The position numbers and the translations under genes are program-made. Below are positions 17,700 to 26,007 of a DNA stretch of 64,000 nt, piece after piece (position 1 is the first letter of the stretch; each line of letters starts with the position of its first letter). A model generated the notes under the pieces. The model did not search any database. It saw only the letters and a list, made by a program, of their open reading frames with translations, and was not told the DNA's origin. Source of the stretch: an uncultured Lachnospiraceae bacterium (GTDB lineage: Bacteria; Bacillota; Clostridia; Lachnospirales; Lachnospiraceae); assembly GCA_900318375.1 (NCBI GenBank), contig ONKG01000007.1, forward strand, positions 62,001 to 126,000, in the 5' to 3' direction.

Positions 17700-18263
17700 T
17701 CAGAATTCATCGAGGATTTCCCACATTGATCTTGTCGCAATATACTCATAGATCGTTGCCATTTCTTCAGGAGGGATCGACATCCCGCTCCGGATCCACT
17801 CCAGCATGACATAACTCATGGAATTAGCGTAGTACATTGCCAGATTTTCGGGATTCATCCAGCGATGTTCCGGATGGGACCTGTCCGCTCCTCTCTCCCT
17901 GAACATATCCAGGACCATCTGAAAGGCACAGTCATTGACAATTTCCGCAAAGGAATTCTGCCCCTCGATTTTGACAGCCCGCATATAAAAGTCCTTGTCC
18001 CGCAGCAAGTTGCTGAAGATCAGCACAAGAGACTCCCGGTACATCTGATTGGAGATGAGGATCCGCACAGGATCCAGGATCTCCCTGCGCACGATCCAGG
18101 CCAGAAGATCATACTTGTCCAGAAAATGATTATAAAAAGTCACGCGGATGACACCCGCGCCGTCCGCGATCTGCTTGATGGTTATTTTATCAAAGGGCAT
18201 TCTGACAACCAGTTCTTTCAGGCTGTGCGCAAGCGCCTTTTCAATATCCCTTTTCCCCTCCAA
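17700..18263 (-). CDS. TetR family transcriptional regulator
   Basis: The 187-residue protein has the TetR N-terminal domain: KALAHSLKELVVRMPFDKIT, then the helix-turn-helix TIKQIADGAGVIRVTFYNHF (about residues 31-50) with the usual KYDLLAWIV continuation. The C-terminal domain resembles the DhaS/YhgD type. The start is taken as TTG at 18263, because GGAGG lies 8 bases upstream and this gives a standard TetR length. An ATG at 18356 would add 31 residues unlike the family. It has its own terminator before the heptad-repeat gene, which lies downstream on the same strand and is its likely target by analogy with yhgD-yhgE. Confidence 0.88.
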   Translation of the reverse strand: MEGKRDIEKALAHSLKELVVRMPFDKITIKQIADGAGVIRVTFYNHFLDKYDLLAWIVRREILDPVRILISNQMYRESLVLIFSNLLRDKDFYMRAVKIEGQNSFAEIVNDCAFQMVLDMFRERGADRSHPEHRWMNPENLAMYYANSMSYVMLEWIRSGMSIPPEEMATIYEYIATRSMWEILDEF

Positions 18264-18519
18264 AAATACAACCTCCGTCCCGGCTGTCCTCTGCAGTCCG
18301 GCATGGAGATTACCGGACATGAAAGCAGAAAAACTGACCCTGCCCTGCAGAGACAATAAGTTAGTTGCAACTCACTTCCTTGTTCCACCCTATTATACAC
18401 TAAACAGAAAAAAATGCACCTGAAATTTTTTTCCTGATCGGATCAATTCCTTCATTTTATTTCGGATCATGGTTATTGAAATATTGTTAGCGGACTATTA
18501 TTTCCCGCTGACCGGACTT

Positions 18520-19227
18520 TCAAGTCAGCCACTTCAGAAGCAGGTCACGCTGCCAGAGCATCAGGCCGAGCACCGCCCACTGGATCAGGATCACGAGCAC
18601 GCCGCTTATGATACTGCCGCGAATCAGAAAGTTTCCCGCCACACAGGAGGCGAGGATCTGCAGCCAGCCTCCCATGGCAGTCCCGATAAAAAACCGCTCC
18701 GGCTCCATATTTCTCTTGACCGCGATATAGGGGACGATCCCGTTGGGAACGCCTGGAACCATATACACCACTATGACCACGAGCATGGTCGGAGTGCCGC
18801 TCAGCATTTCCAGGATTTTCTTCCCCGTAGGGCCGGGATTGACTTTAATGGATTTTCCCTCTTCCCTCATGCGCCGCACGAACAGAAAAACAGCCATGTT
18901 TCCGATAATAAAGCCGGTGTAGCACAGAAGGAAGGCCTTCCACCAGCTGTAGAGAACTCCGGCGGCGACATGGATCGCGATTCCGGGTAGCACAACACTT
19001 GCCACCTGCAGTCCCGACAACAGCATGACACAGATCATTCCCGTGATTGCGTCTTCTTCGGAAAGGTAGGTGACAATCGCATGTTTGTCTCCTCTGCGGA
19101 CCATAGGCAGCAGTATACGAAAGCTTGTTCCGAAAGCCGCCCAGATGAGAATAAGCGAAATTGCCAGCAGTGCCAGCGCAGGCAGGCGCCTCTTGATTTT
19201 AGGCCAGAGTGTCCGTAAAAGTGTCAT
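18520..19227 (-). CDS. TVP38/TMEM64 (VTT domain) membrane protein
   Basis: The 235-residue protein has about six hydrophobic segments and the VTT/SNARE-associated signature region: GIAIHVAAGVLYSWWKAFL (about 85-103), GFIIGNMAVFLFVRR with the conserved Gly, and YMVPGVPNGIVPYIA with the conserved Pro/Gly re-entrant turn (about 153-167). This family (TVP38, DedA-related) is linked to lipid scrambling or undecaprenyl-phosphate recycling in some members; the role here is not known. AAGGAGAAC precedes the ATG at 19227. It is transcribed alone: a terminator lies upstream after the acyltransferase-like gene. Confidence 0.85.
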   Translation of the reverse strand: MTLLRTLWPKIKRRLPALALLAISLILIWAAFGTSFRILLPMVRRGDKHAIVTYLSEEDAITGMICVMLLSGLQVASVVLPGIAIHVAAGVLYSWWKAFLLCYTGFIIGNMAVFLFVRRMREEGKSIKVNPGPTGKKILEMLSGTPTMLVVIVVYMVPGVPNGIVPYIAVKRNMEPERFFIGTAMGGWLQILASCVAGNFLIRGSIISGVLVILIQWAVLGLMLWQRDLLLKWLT

Positions 19228-19273
19228 GAGCCTGTTCTCCTTACGACCTCAAATACGCGGCACAATATTTTAA

Positions 19274-19298
19274 GTAAAAAGAGTCCCGCTTGCGGGAC
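19274..19298 (-). terminator. Terminator downstream of the DUF1624 gene
   Basis: GTCCCGC (19283-19289) and GCGGGAC (19292-19298) pair with a TT loop; on the minus strand TCTTTTTAC follows. The 225-base gap also holds a looser inverted pair CACTCGC/GCGAGTG (about 19297-19352). Confidence 0.65.
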
Positions 19299-19452
19299 AC
19301 TCGCGCCGGGCGCGGCCGCTGCAGCGACAGGATTCCCTGCGTGCGAGTGCCCATCCTCCAAGCATCGGCATTATTGATTCCGGCATCATTGTTTACTTAT
19401 ATTTTACTTCGCCGGCTTCCAAAACAAAACCTTTTTAGTACAAAAACAGTTT

Positions 19453-20337
19453 TCAGAACAAAAAACTTGTCAATAGATATAGCAGAGGCTGATGGAGCAG
19501 ATAGACCGGAAGGGAATGCCTGCCGATGAGATTGAGGAAGGGAAGCTTCAGATGAAAAAGAGGGCTGTCATATATTCTGTTTCCGGACTGCGTATTCTCA
19601 GTCCCCCCTCCTGCCTCCGCTCCGCTTCCCGCCGCCGCGAGCACGCGGTTGAGGAAGAATCCTGCCCGGAACAGGAAAAACCAGGGCAGAAATGAGAAGT
19701 AATCAGTCGAAAAAAAATCCCTCATCGGAAATCCCAGACCTGTCAGCACATAGCCCGGGAAGGCCCCGCTGCCGAATGTGTACAGACCTGCAGGAAGGTT
19801 CAGCCTGATCCAGGGTCCCAGCCGTAGATACCCGTGATTGATCCATCTCGTCACATGGAATAAAAAAAGACAGACTGCAGCCCCTGTCAGCTGTCTTTTC
19901 AGTCCGCTTTCGGGGTCATTTTTCAGCCCCCCTGCAAAAAAGTGTTCCAGGAGACCTGATACAAGCATGGCGGCGCCCAGGAATGACAGCACACCGAAGA
20001 GGACCCGGTCTTCATAAAGGGCAATGACCGTCACCGCGCTCACAGCGATCCCTCCCGCGCTGACCTCAAGCCCGCGCCGGAAAATGCGTCGTGAAAAGGG
20101 CACACAAAAACCGGAGAGCAAAATAAAAGTGCGGCAGATACTCTGCTGCCACAGATGCCCGCCGGTTCCCTCATACCAGGTCCGCAGCGCCGTAAATGAC
20201 GCGCCGCTGTCGGAAAGGTATAGAAAATCCCACATTCCGTGGTAAATGATCATACTGATCAGGGTCAGTCCGCGCAGCAGATCCAGTGTCTCAAGTCTGC
20301 CGCCGTGCCTGCCGGGTACAGCTCCTGCTTTTTGCAT
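19453..20337 (-). CDS. DUF1624 / heparan-alpha-glucosaminide N-acetyltransferase-like membrane protein
   Basis: The 294-residue protein opens with RLETLDLLRGLTLISMIIYH (residues 14-33), the hallmark of the HGSNAT catalytic-like family, in which the membrane-embedded His-containing helix takes part in acyl transfer. Multiple helices follow, with FILLSGFCVPFSRR, LFLFHVTRW and a C-terminal LIGRHSLPVYLLHQP block conserved in acyltransferase-like membrane proteins. It likely acetylates a sugar or glycan across the membrane, which would fit a surface-polysaccharide-making organism, but the substrate is unknown. The ATG at 20337 has GGATAA just before it. Confidence 0.85.
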   Translation of the reverse strand: MQKAGAVPGRHGGRLETLDLLRGLTLISMIIYHGMWDFLYLSDSGASFTALRTWYEGTGGHLWQQSICRTFILLSGFCVPFSRRIFRRGLEVSAGGIAVSAVTVIALYEDRVLFGVLSFLGAAMLVSGLLEHFFAGGLKNDPESGLKRQLTGAAVCLFLFHVTRWINHGYLRLGPWIRLNLPAGLYTFGSGAFPGYVLTGLGFPMRDFFSTDYFSFLPWFFLFRAGFFLNRVLAAAGSGAEAGGGTENTQSGNRIYDSPLFHLKLPFLNLIGRHSLPVYLLHQPLLYLLTSFLF

Positions 20338-20355
20338 TTATCCGAAACCTTCATA

Positions 20356-20435
20356 TTGCTATTGTTACAATCTGTTATTGTTACAATCTGTTATTGCTAC
20401 AGCCTGTTATTGTTACAGTCTGTTATTGTTACAGT
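20356..20435. repeat. Five-copy 16-bp tandem repeat
   Basis: Five adjacent units of CTGTTATTGTTACAGT with few changes (copies begin at 20356, 20372, 20388, 20404 and 20420; the first is the most diverged). The array lies 18 bases before the DUF1624 start codon, in the 402-base gap that also serves the divergent CYTH gene. The core TATTGTTACA also occurs in the GH32/LacI control region at 11567-11576. No promoter with good boxes was found in this gap. Confidence 0.9.
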
Positions 20436-20739
20436 GCGCGCCCCTGTCAGGTTCGTGTACGATTACACCTCTTTACTGTATATTCTATACTCGTTCACAG
20501 CCTCTCGAGGGTGTGAACAAGTAACATTGCGCACGAACATTGCGCCCGGCGCCCCCAAGGCCCTTTCCGCCAGTTGTCTCGTCACAGGAGGGGTGGTAAA
20601 CTATACCCGTAACTCCAATTGCCGCGCGTGTGCCCGCATCGGCCCTGGTCCCGTGCCCTCACACAGCTGCCTTTTGATCAGCCGGTCCCGTCAAAGAGAA
20701 AAGAATCATCCGGTTCCGGTCCAGGAGGAGATCAACAGT

Positions 20740-21255
20740 ATGGAAATAGAACGCAAATGGATGGTAAAAGGCTGGCCCGAGGAGTCCTCTTCACTCCCCC
20801 TGGTCAGCGAACAACTGATGCGTCAGGGTTATATCACCGTATATCCCACCGTACGGATCCGCGAGGAAACGGAAAAGGGGGGAGAAACAGACTATATCCT
20901 CTGCTTTAAATCCCCGCCCGCTTCTGACGGGCTCTCCCGCAAAGAAATCGAATTTCCCATCACGCAGGAGCAGTTCAGCCAGCTCGAAGACCTGATCGGA
21001 TACCCGCTCATCCCCAAGCTCCGCCGCTGCTATCGCCTTGCGGACGGACTTATTCTGGAAGTCAACCTTGTCGACGAAGGAATGAAGACAGAATTCATGT
21101 ACGCAGAGGTCGAATATGACTCAGAAGAGCAGGCCCGCAATTGGGACCCTGCCGATTTCGGGCTCTCCGAATACCTGAGCGACGATGTGACCGGCCAGCC
21201 CGGACAGACAATGGGAGCCTATTGGCAGATCACCCGCCTTCATTCAGCAAAGTAA
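20740..21255 (+). CDS. CYTH domain protein (triphosphate tunnel metalloenzyme)
   Basis: The 171-residue protein starts MEIERKWMV, the ExExK signature (Glu2, Glu4, Lys6) of the CYTH superfamily. Alternating charged strands follow: VRIREETE, DYILCFKS, RKEIEFPI, LILEVNLVDEG and FMYAEVEYDSEEQA, which form the tunnel that binds triphosphate and divalent metal. Bacterial single-domain members act as inorganic triphosphatase or related triphosphate hydrolases; adenylate cyclase is a rarer activity. The start at 20740 is fixed by AGGAGGAG about 8 bases upstream. It converges with the next gene, only 12 bases apart, without a clear terminator. The product is cytoplasmic. Confidence 0.9.
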   Translation: MEIERKWMVKGWPEESSSLPLVSEQLMRQGYITVYPTVRIREETEKGGETDYILCFKSPPASDGLSRKEIEFPITQEQFSQLEDLIGYPLIPKLRRCYRLADGLILEVNLVDEGMKTEFMYAEVEYDSEEQARNWDPADFGLSEYLSDDVTGQPGQTMGAYWQITRLHSAK

Positions 21256-21267
21256 AGGCGGTCCCGG

Positions 21268-21777
21268 TCAGCGGTACCGCGCCTTCTCAAGGATCAGCTG
21301 CATATTGTCGAACGCGACAGGAATCTTCAGCTCGCCGCTGCTGCCTCCCGAGGTCTCGTTTGTCACCGAACCATGCAGGATATAATACCCGCGCTTGACA
21401 TCTACGCTGCGCAGCTGCGTGACAGAGTAGACGTTATAGCGCGGTTTGCTCATTACGAGCTTTTCCGCTTTGTGATACACAATCTTTTTTTTGTAAAGAT
21501 CGATCGTACTGTTCTTATAGAGCCGTGTCCTGCCTGTGGACAGAAACCATGCGGTCGGAAAGACAAAAACCGAGGGAATAATATAGATTGCACTGAACAG
21601 AGCGGCCAGAGTAGGCACGAACGAGGGAAGCTTTCCCGCCTGAAAAAAACCGGCATTGATCAGGGCGATCATCACGGCGCCCAGAAAAAGTCCCGGCAGT
21701 GTCCAGTTCATTACTTTTCTGTAGATCCATCCGTTTCCTTCGTCAAATACATTTCCGTCAAAAGACAGTGTCCTCAT
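21268..21777 (-). CDS. Membrane protein with two helices and a PH-like C-terminal domain, function unknown
   Basis: The 169-residue protein has two hydrophobic segments (about residues 28-46 and 55-77), then a beta-rich C-terminal part (TRLYKNSTIDLYKKKIVYHK and VTQLRSVDVKRGYYILHG) resembling bacterial PH-like domains of the YcxB kind. It is not assigned to a named family with certainty. AAGGGG precedes the ATG at 21777. It lies convergent to the CYTH gene. A membrane-tethered cytoplasmic domain is the most that can be said. Confidence 0.65.
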   Translation of the reverse strand: MRTLSFDGNVFDEGNGWIYRKVMNWTLPGLFLGAVMIALINAGFFQAGKLPSFVPTLAALFSAIYIIPSVFVFPTAWFLSTGRTRLYKNSTIDLYKKKIVYHKAEKLVMSKPRYNVYSVTQLRSVDVKRGYYILHGSVTNETSGGSSGELKIPVAFDNMQLILEKARYR

Positions 21778-22027
21778 ATATAATTCCCCTTTCCGTCTTC
21801 AAAGGTTATTCATTCAGCTTTTAATGTGCTGTCTATGTCCTCTTTCCCGTCATTCCGGATCTATAACCGGATCCAAGCCAAAGCCGAATAGGCGCTGTGA
21901 GATACTATTCTATCACATACAATGTTTATTATCCATGAATGAAATCGCTGAAGGAGCAGGAACTGCAGCGGAACTGCAGCCGCGGCGGGGGAGCATCCCG
22001 GGCCTCCAAGCAGTCTCTGCCCGATTT

Positions 22028-23848
22028 TTAATCTGCCCAGACACTCTCCTCATACTGTCTTGTAAACAGCTGATAATAATAGCCTTTCTGCCGCATCAGT
22101 TCCTGATGCGTGCCTTTTTCGAGGATTCTGCCGTCCTGCACGGCAAGAATCACATCCGCCCCGACAATGGTCGAGAGACGGTGGGCGATCACAAAAGAGG
22201 TCCGTCCTCGGATGACGGCCGCGATCGCGTCCTGGATGGCGCGCTCTGTCACCGTATCGACGGAGGAAGTGGCTTCGTCCAGCACGAGGATCCTGGGATC
22301 CGCGAGAATGGCACGCGCAATGGAGAGCAGTTGTTTTTCCCCTGTCGAGAGCATACTGCCGCCCTCTCCCACATCGCTGTCCAGGCCTTTTTCCATCCGG
22401 TCGACGACAAAGTCCGCAGACGCCGTCCGCAGGGCCTCCCGGATCTGTTCGTCCGTTGCCTCCGGCCTGCCGTAGCGCATGTTGTCGCGGACGGATCCCG
22501 AGAAAAGATAGGGGGTCTGCAGAACATAGCCGATATTACTGTGAAGCCAGAGCTGAGAGCGCTCCCGCACGTCCCGTCCGTCGATCAGTACTCTGCCGGC
22601 AGTCGGTTCATAAAAGCGGCAGGCCAGATTCACCAGTGTGGACTTGCCCGCGCCTGTCTCGCCGACGATGGCAATGTTTGTGCCCTGCGGCACTTTCAGG
22701 TTAAAGTGTTCGAGCACCATCTCATTCCCGTCCGGGTACATAAAAGAGACATCTTCAAACTCCACATCCCCCAGAAGAGGTTCCCAGTTCTCTTTTTTCG
22801 CATGAAAATGGTCGCCGTATTTTTCAATGACTTCGGGGGTATCCTGCACATCCGACTCCTCTGCCAGAAGCCCCGTGAAGCGCTCGATATTGACCTGGAT
22901 CGAGATCAGGGACGACAGGGATGTGATGATACCCTGCACCGGTTCAAGCATGCCGACCGCGTAGGACATAAAGACCGAAAGTGTACCGATCCGGATGACT
23001 CCTTCCATGGTCAGTGCGCCGCCCCGCCACAGGACCAGAGCCAGGGCCATGGAGGACAGAAAGGTGATCATCGATGTCAGAAGGGCTCCGTGCCTGGCCG
23101 TGCGCACAGCTGTCCGGCGCATGCGGTCCGTCTCCTCTTCAAAGCCTCTTTTTATGGTGTCCTCGATCCGCAGGGACTTTATGCTTTTGATGCCCGTGAT
23201 CCCCTCGTTGAAATTTCCTGTGATCCGTGAGTTGATCTCCCGGACCCTGCGGCTCCCGGCGACGATTTTTTTCTGAAAATACATAATGATCACGGCCGCT
23301 GCGGGCACCATGACCAGCACATACAGGGCCAGCCGCGCATTGACGGCCAGCATCACCCCGGTCACACATACAATATAGGAGACATTCCAGACCACATCCA
23401 TCATCCGCCAGGCCATCAGTTCACCGATGCGTTCTGTATCACTCATGGTCCGCGCATGGATATATCCGACGCTGTTCTGGTTAAAATATGAAAACGACAG
23501 TGTCTGCAGATGGGCAAATGCCGCATTGCGCAGATCTCTGTCAATCTCCACCTCCACTTTTCCGCACTGATACAGGCAGTAATAGTTGTCCAGTTCCTGC
23601 AGGATCATCAGCAGAATATACAGAAACAGGAAGACCGGGAGTCCGTCCAGAGTCCGCTCTGCCACAAAGTGATCCAGAGCCCAGCTGTTGAAAAGGGGGT
23701 AGATCGTATCCGCCAGACTCGACAGGATCCCGAGAAAGATCATCAGAGCTACTGTCGGCACATAGGGACGTAAAAAAGGCATGATCAGAGGAATGCCGAA
23801 TAAGCGCGTCCTGCCCTGTTCTTTTTTCTTTTTCTTTTTAGTATCCAT
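22028..23848 (-). CDS. ABC exporter half-transporter, catalytic-site partner (B subunit)
   Basis: The 606-residue protein has an N-terminal six-helix exporter domain (about 20-320) and a C-terminal ATPase domain. The Walker A motif GETGAGKST is near residue 395, the signature is altered to LSTGEKQ near 499, Walker B is ILVLDEATSS near 521 with the catalytic Glu, and the switch His is in AHRLST. It pairs with the half-transporter encoded just upstream on the same strand. Combined, its intact Walker B faces the partner's normal LSGGQ, while its altered signature faces the partner's Asp-containing Walker B. This is the usual layout of heterodimeric type IV exporters (BmrC/BmrD, TM287/288). The cargo may be a drug, peptide or lipid and cannot be assigned. 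Confidence 0.92.
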   Translation of the reverse strand: MDTKKKKKKEQGRTRLFGIPLIMPFLRPYVPTVALMIFLGILSSLADTIYPLFNSWALDHFVAERTLDGLPVFLFLYILLMILQELDNYYCLYQCGKVEVEIDRDLRNAAFAHLQTLSFSYFNQNSVGYIHARTMSDTERIGELMAWRMMDVVWNVSYIVCVTGVMLAVNARLALYVLVMVPAAAVIIMYFQKKIVAGSRRVREINSRITGNFNEGITGIKSIKSLRIEDTIKRGFEEETDRMRRTAVRTARHGALLTSMITFLSSMALALVLWRGGALTMEGVIRIGTLSVFMSYAVGMLEPVQGIITSLSSLISIQVNIERFTGLLAEESDVQDTPEVIEKYGDHFHAKKENWEPLLGDVEFEDVSFMYPDGNEMVLEHFNLKVPQGTNIAIVGETGAGKSTLVNLACRFYEPTAGRVLIDGRDVRERSQLWLHSNIGYVLQTPYLFSGSVRDNMRYGRPEATDEQIREALRTASADFVVDRMEKGLDSDVGEGGSMLSTGEKQLLSIARAILADPRILVLDEATSSVDTVTERAIQDAIAAVIRGRTSFVIAHRLSTIVGADVILAVQDGRILEKGTHQELMRQKGYYYQLFTRQYEESVWAD

Positions 23849-23980
23849 TCCTTTATTTATTCCTGTATTTTATTCCTGCTCACCGGTCTAATCCTGCGCG
23901 TTTATTCCTGCTCACCTGTTTTCCTGCGCATTTATTCCTGCTATTCCTTTGCATTTATTCCTGCTCACCGGTCTGGAGGG
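23849..23980 (-). repeat. Degenerate repeats of the 3' end of the upstream ABC gene
   Basis: The stretch carries several copies of GAGCAGGAATAAA-like units. The copy at the gene end encodes the last residues TGEQE plus stop; others follow with small changes (ACCGGTGAGCAGGAATAAA near 23866, AGGTGAGCAGGAATAAA near 23901, AGCAGGAATAAATGC near 23929). Each repeats a ribosome-site-like AGGAATAAATG pattern just before the next start codon at 23848. Confidence 0.75.
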
Positions 23981-25841
23981 CATATACACGGCTGTAGATT
24001 CCGCCCTGCGCCATAAGTTCCTCATGATTTCCATGCTCGGCGATCTGTCCGTCTTCGAGCACAAAGATCTCATCCGCGTGGCGCAGAGTCGTGATCCGGT
24101 GGGCGATCAGGATGACTGTCGCGTCGGAAGTGTGCTTTCGCAGCTCCGCGCGGATCCTGGCATCCGTCTGCGCGTCAACCGCTGAAAGGGAGTCGTCGAA
24201 AACCATGATCGGCGTATGACGCACCAGCATCTGCGCTATGGCCGCGCGCTGTTTCTGACCTCCCGAAAGTGTCACACCGCGCTCTCCGACAAAGGTGTCA
24301 TAGCCGTCCGCGAACCGTTCGACCGCCTCGTCGAGACAGGCGATCCGCGCCGCCCTGCCGATCTCCTGCGTCCGCCGTTCAGCACTCTGCTCCGCATCCC
24401 CGTCCGCTTCATCGGACATGGCGATCACGATATTGTCCGCAAGGGTCCGCGAGAACAGATAAGGCTCCTGAAGGACCATTCCGATATTGCTCCTGAGCCA
24501 GCCGCGGTCAATCCTGCGGATATCCACACCGCCGATCGTAATGGAACCCTGTTCCGGCGCCAGCTCCCACATACGGTCCAGAAGCAGTACAAGGGTGGAT
24601 TTTCCCGCACCTGTGGCTCCCAGTATTCCCACTGTCGAGCCTGCCCGGATCTTCATGGAGACATCCCTGAGAACATCAGGCGCATCCTCGGCATACCGGA
24701 AGAAAACATGCGAAAATTCGATGTCGCGGTCCATGGGGGCAAAACGGGAGTCCGGAGTCTCCGCGCCCTCTTCCGGATCCGCATTCATAATATAGCGAAG
24801 GCGGTCCATGGAGACTCCTGTCTTGGACATGTCGGCAATGACACGGCCTATGCGCCGCACCGGCAGGGACATCAGGGCATTGTAGGACAAAAACGCGATC
24901 AGCCCGCCTGCCGTCAGCTCGTCCCTCACACAGAGGACGGCGCCGTAAACAGCGACTGTCATATTGCGGACAGTCGCGATGACATTTCCGGAGACCCAGA
25001 AGGCCGCCAGCACCCGCATCAGCCGGATCCAGTGGCCGGTGTAAAAATCATTCTGGGCCTCGAATCTCTCCCTCTCGAACAATTCCCGCCCGAATGTCCG
25101 TACGACACGGACTCCCGTCAGATTTTCCTGGGCAATCGCGGACAGATGCCCCTCTTCACTGTCGACCGTCTCAAACTCCTCTCCGATCAGTCCGTAAAAA
25201 ATCAGGGAACTGATGATCATAATGGGTATAAAGACCGCAGCAGCCGCCGTCAGTCCGGGCTGGATCGTGATCATAAAATAAAGAGACATAAAGACCAGTA
25301 TGAAGACATGCAGCAGGGAGGTCAGCTGTTCAGAGACAAAAACCCGTATCGTTTCGACATCCGATGTGCAGCGCTGGATAATATCTCCCGTGCTGTTTTC
25401 CCCCAGCCAGGCATACGGAAGGGACAGGATCTGCCTGAAGAGCTGATTCCTGGTCCTGCGCAGAAAGGTCTCCGAGCCTTTTTCATTGCTCACCCTGAAC
25501 CCGTAGCGGCTCAGCGCTCCCGCCATTGCTGCGGCGGCGACTGCCGCTGCCATAATCCACAGATGCCCGCGCAGATAATCCGCTCCGCCAAGGCGCGTGA
25601 TGATCCGGGCTGCCCATCCGGGGACGGAGGACAGATTTCCTCCGATCACTGCATCGACAGTGTACTGGATCAGACGCGGGATGATCAGATCAAAAAGAGC
25701 CACCAGACAGGCAAAGACGGCCCCTGCCGTAAAGTAGAAAATGCTTCCCTTCAGGAAAAAGAGGATCAGGCTGGTATTTGTCGGAAACCGCAGTCCGCTG
25801 TCCTTTTTATTGTCTTTGATTACGTTTATTTTTTCTTTCAT
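23955..25841 (-). CDS. ABC exporter half-transporter with degenerate Walker B (A subunit)
   Basis: The 628-residue protein has a six-helix exporter domain followed by an ATPase domain with Walker A GATGAGKST (about residue 407), a normal signature LSGGQKQ (about 522), Walker B MVFDDSLSAVD (about 545), and the switch His in LIAHRITTL. The catalytic Glu after the Walker B Asp is replaced by Asp, which in heterodimeric exporters marks the non-hydrolysing site. It is the first gene of a two-gene operon; the partner begins 106 bases downstream after a repeat array. CGGAGAA precedes the ATG at 25841. A near-palindrome ATACTATCATGGTAT (near 25902) in the divergent gap with the FHA gene could be an operator. 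Confidence 0.92.
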   Translation of the reverse strand: MKEKINVIKDNKKDSGLRFPTNTSLILFFLKGSIFYFTAGAVFACLVALFDLIIPRLIQYTVDAVIGGNLSSVPGWAARIITRLGGADYLRGHLWIMAAAVAAAAMAGALSRYGFRVSNEKGSETFLRRTRNQLFRQILSLPYAWLGENSTGDIIQRCTSDVETIRVFVSEQLTSLLHVFILVFMSLYFMITIQPGLTAAAAVFIPIMIISSLIFYGLIGEEFETVDSEEGHLSAIAQENLTGVRVVRTFGRELFERERFEAQNDFYTGHWIRLMRVLAAFWVSGNVIATVRNMTVAVYGAVLCVRDELTAGGLIAFLSYNALMSLPVRRIGRVIADMSKTGVSMDRLRYIMNADPEEGAETPDSRFAPMDRDIEFSHVFFRYAEDAPDVLRDVSMKIRAGSTVGILGATGAGKSTLVLLLDRMWELAPEQGSITIGGVDIRRIDRGWLRSNIGMVLQEPYLFSRTLADNIVIAMSDEADGDAEQSAERRTQEIGRAARIACLDEAVERFADGYDTFVGERGVTLSGGQKQRAAIAQMLVRHTPIMVFDDSLSAVDAQTDARIRAELRKHTSDATVILIAHRITTLRHADEIFVLEDGQIAEHGNHEELMAQGGIYSRVYALQTGEQE

Positions 25842-26007
25842 TTCTCCGATTTATTAATAAGAATGGACTCGATGTTAAGAATATGCGTTTTATTTTATCA
25901 TACTATCATGGTATATTAATATCAGTATCAGCAATGATTCCGGACTGACTGCAGATCCGGTCAGCCGAGATCTGAATAGATTGTAGATTCAAAAAAGGAG
26001 ACATGCT

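Noticed and set aside
21824-23230. A 468-codon open frame on the plus strand
   Set aside because: It lies opposite the second ABC half-transporter and has no recognisable domain or ribosome site.
24216-25919. A 567-codon open frame on the plus strand
   Set aside because: It is the antisense shadow of the ABC half-transporter gene at 23955-25841, whose motifs are complete. The plus-strand translation is rich in His, Arg and Asp and shows no domain.
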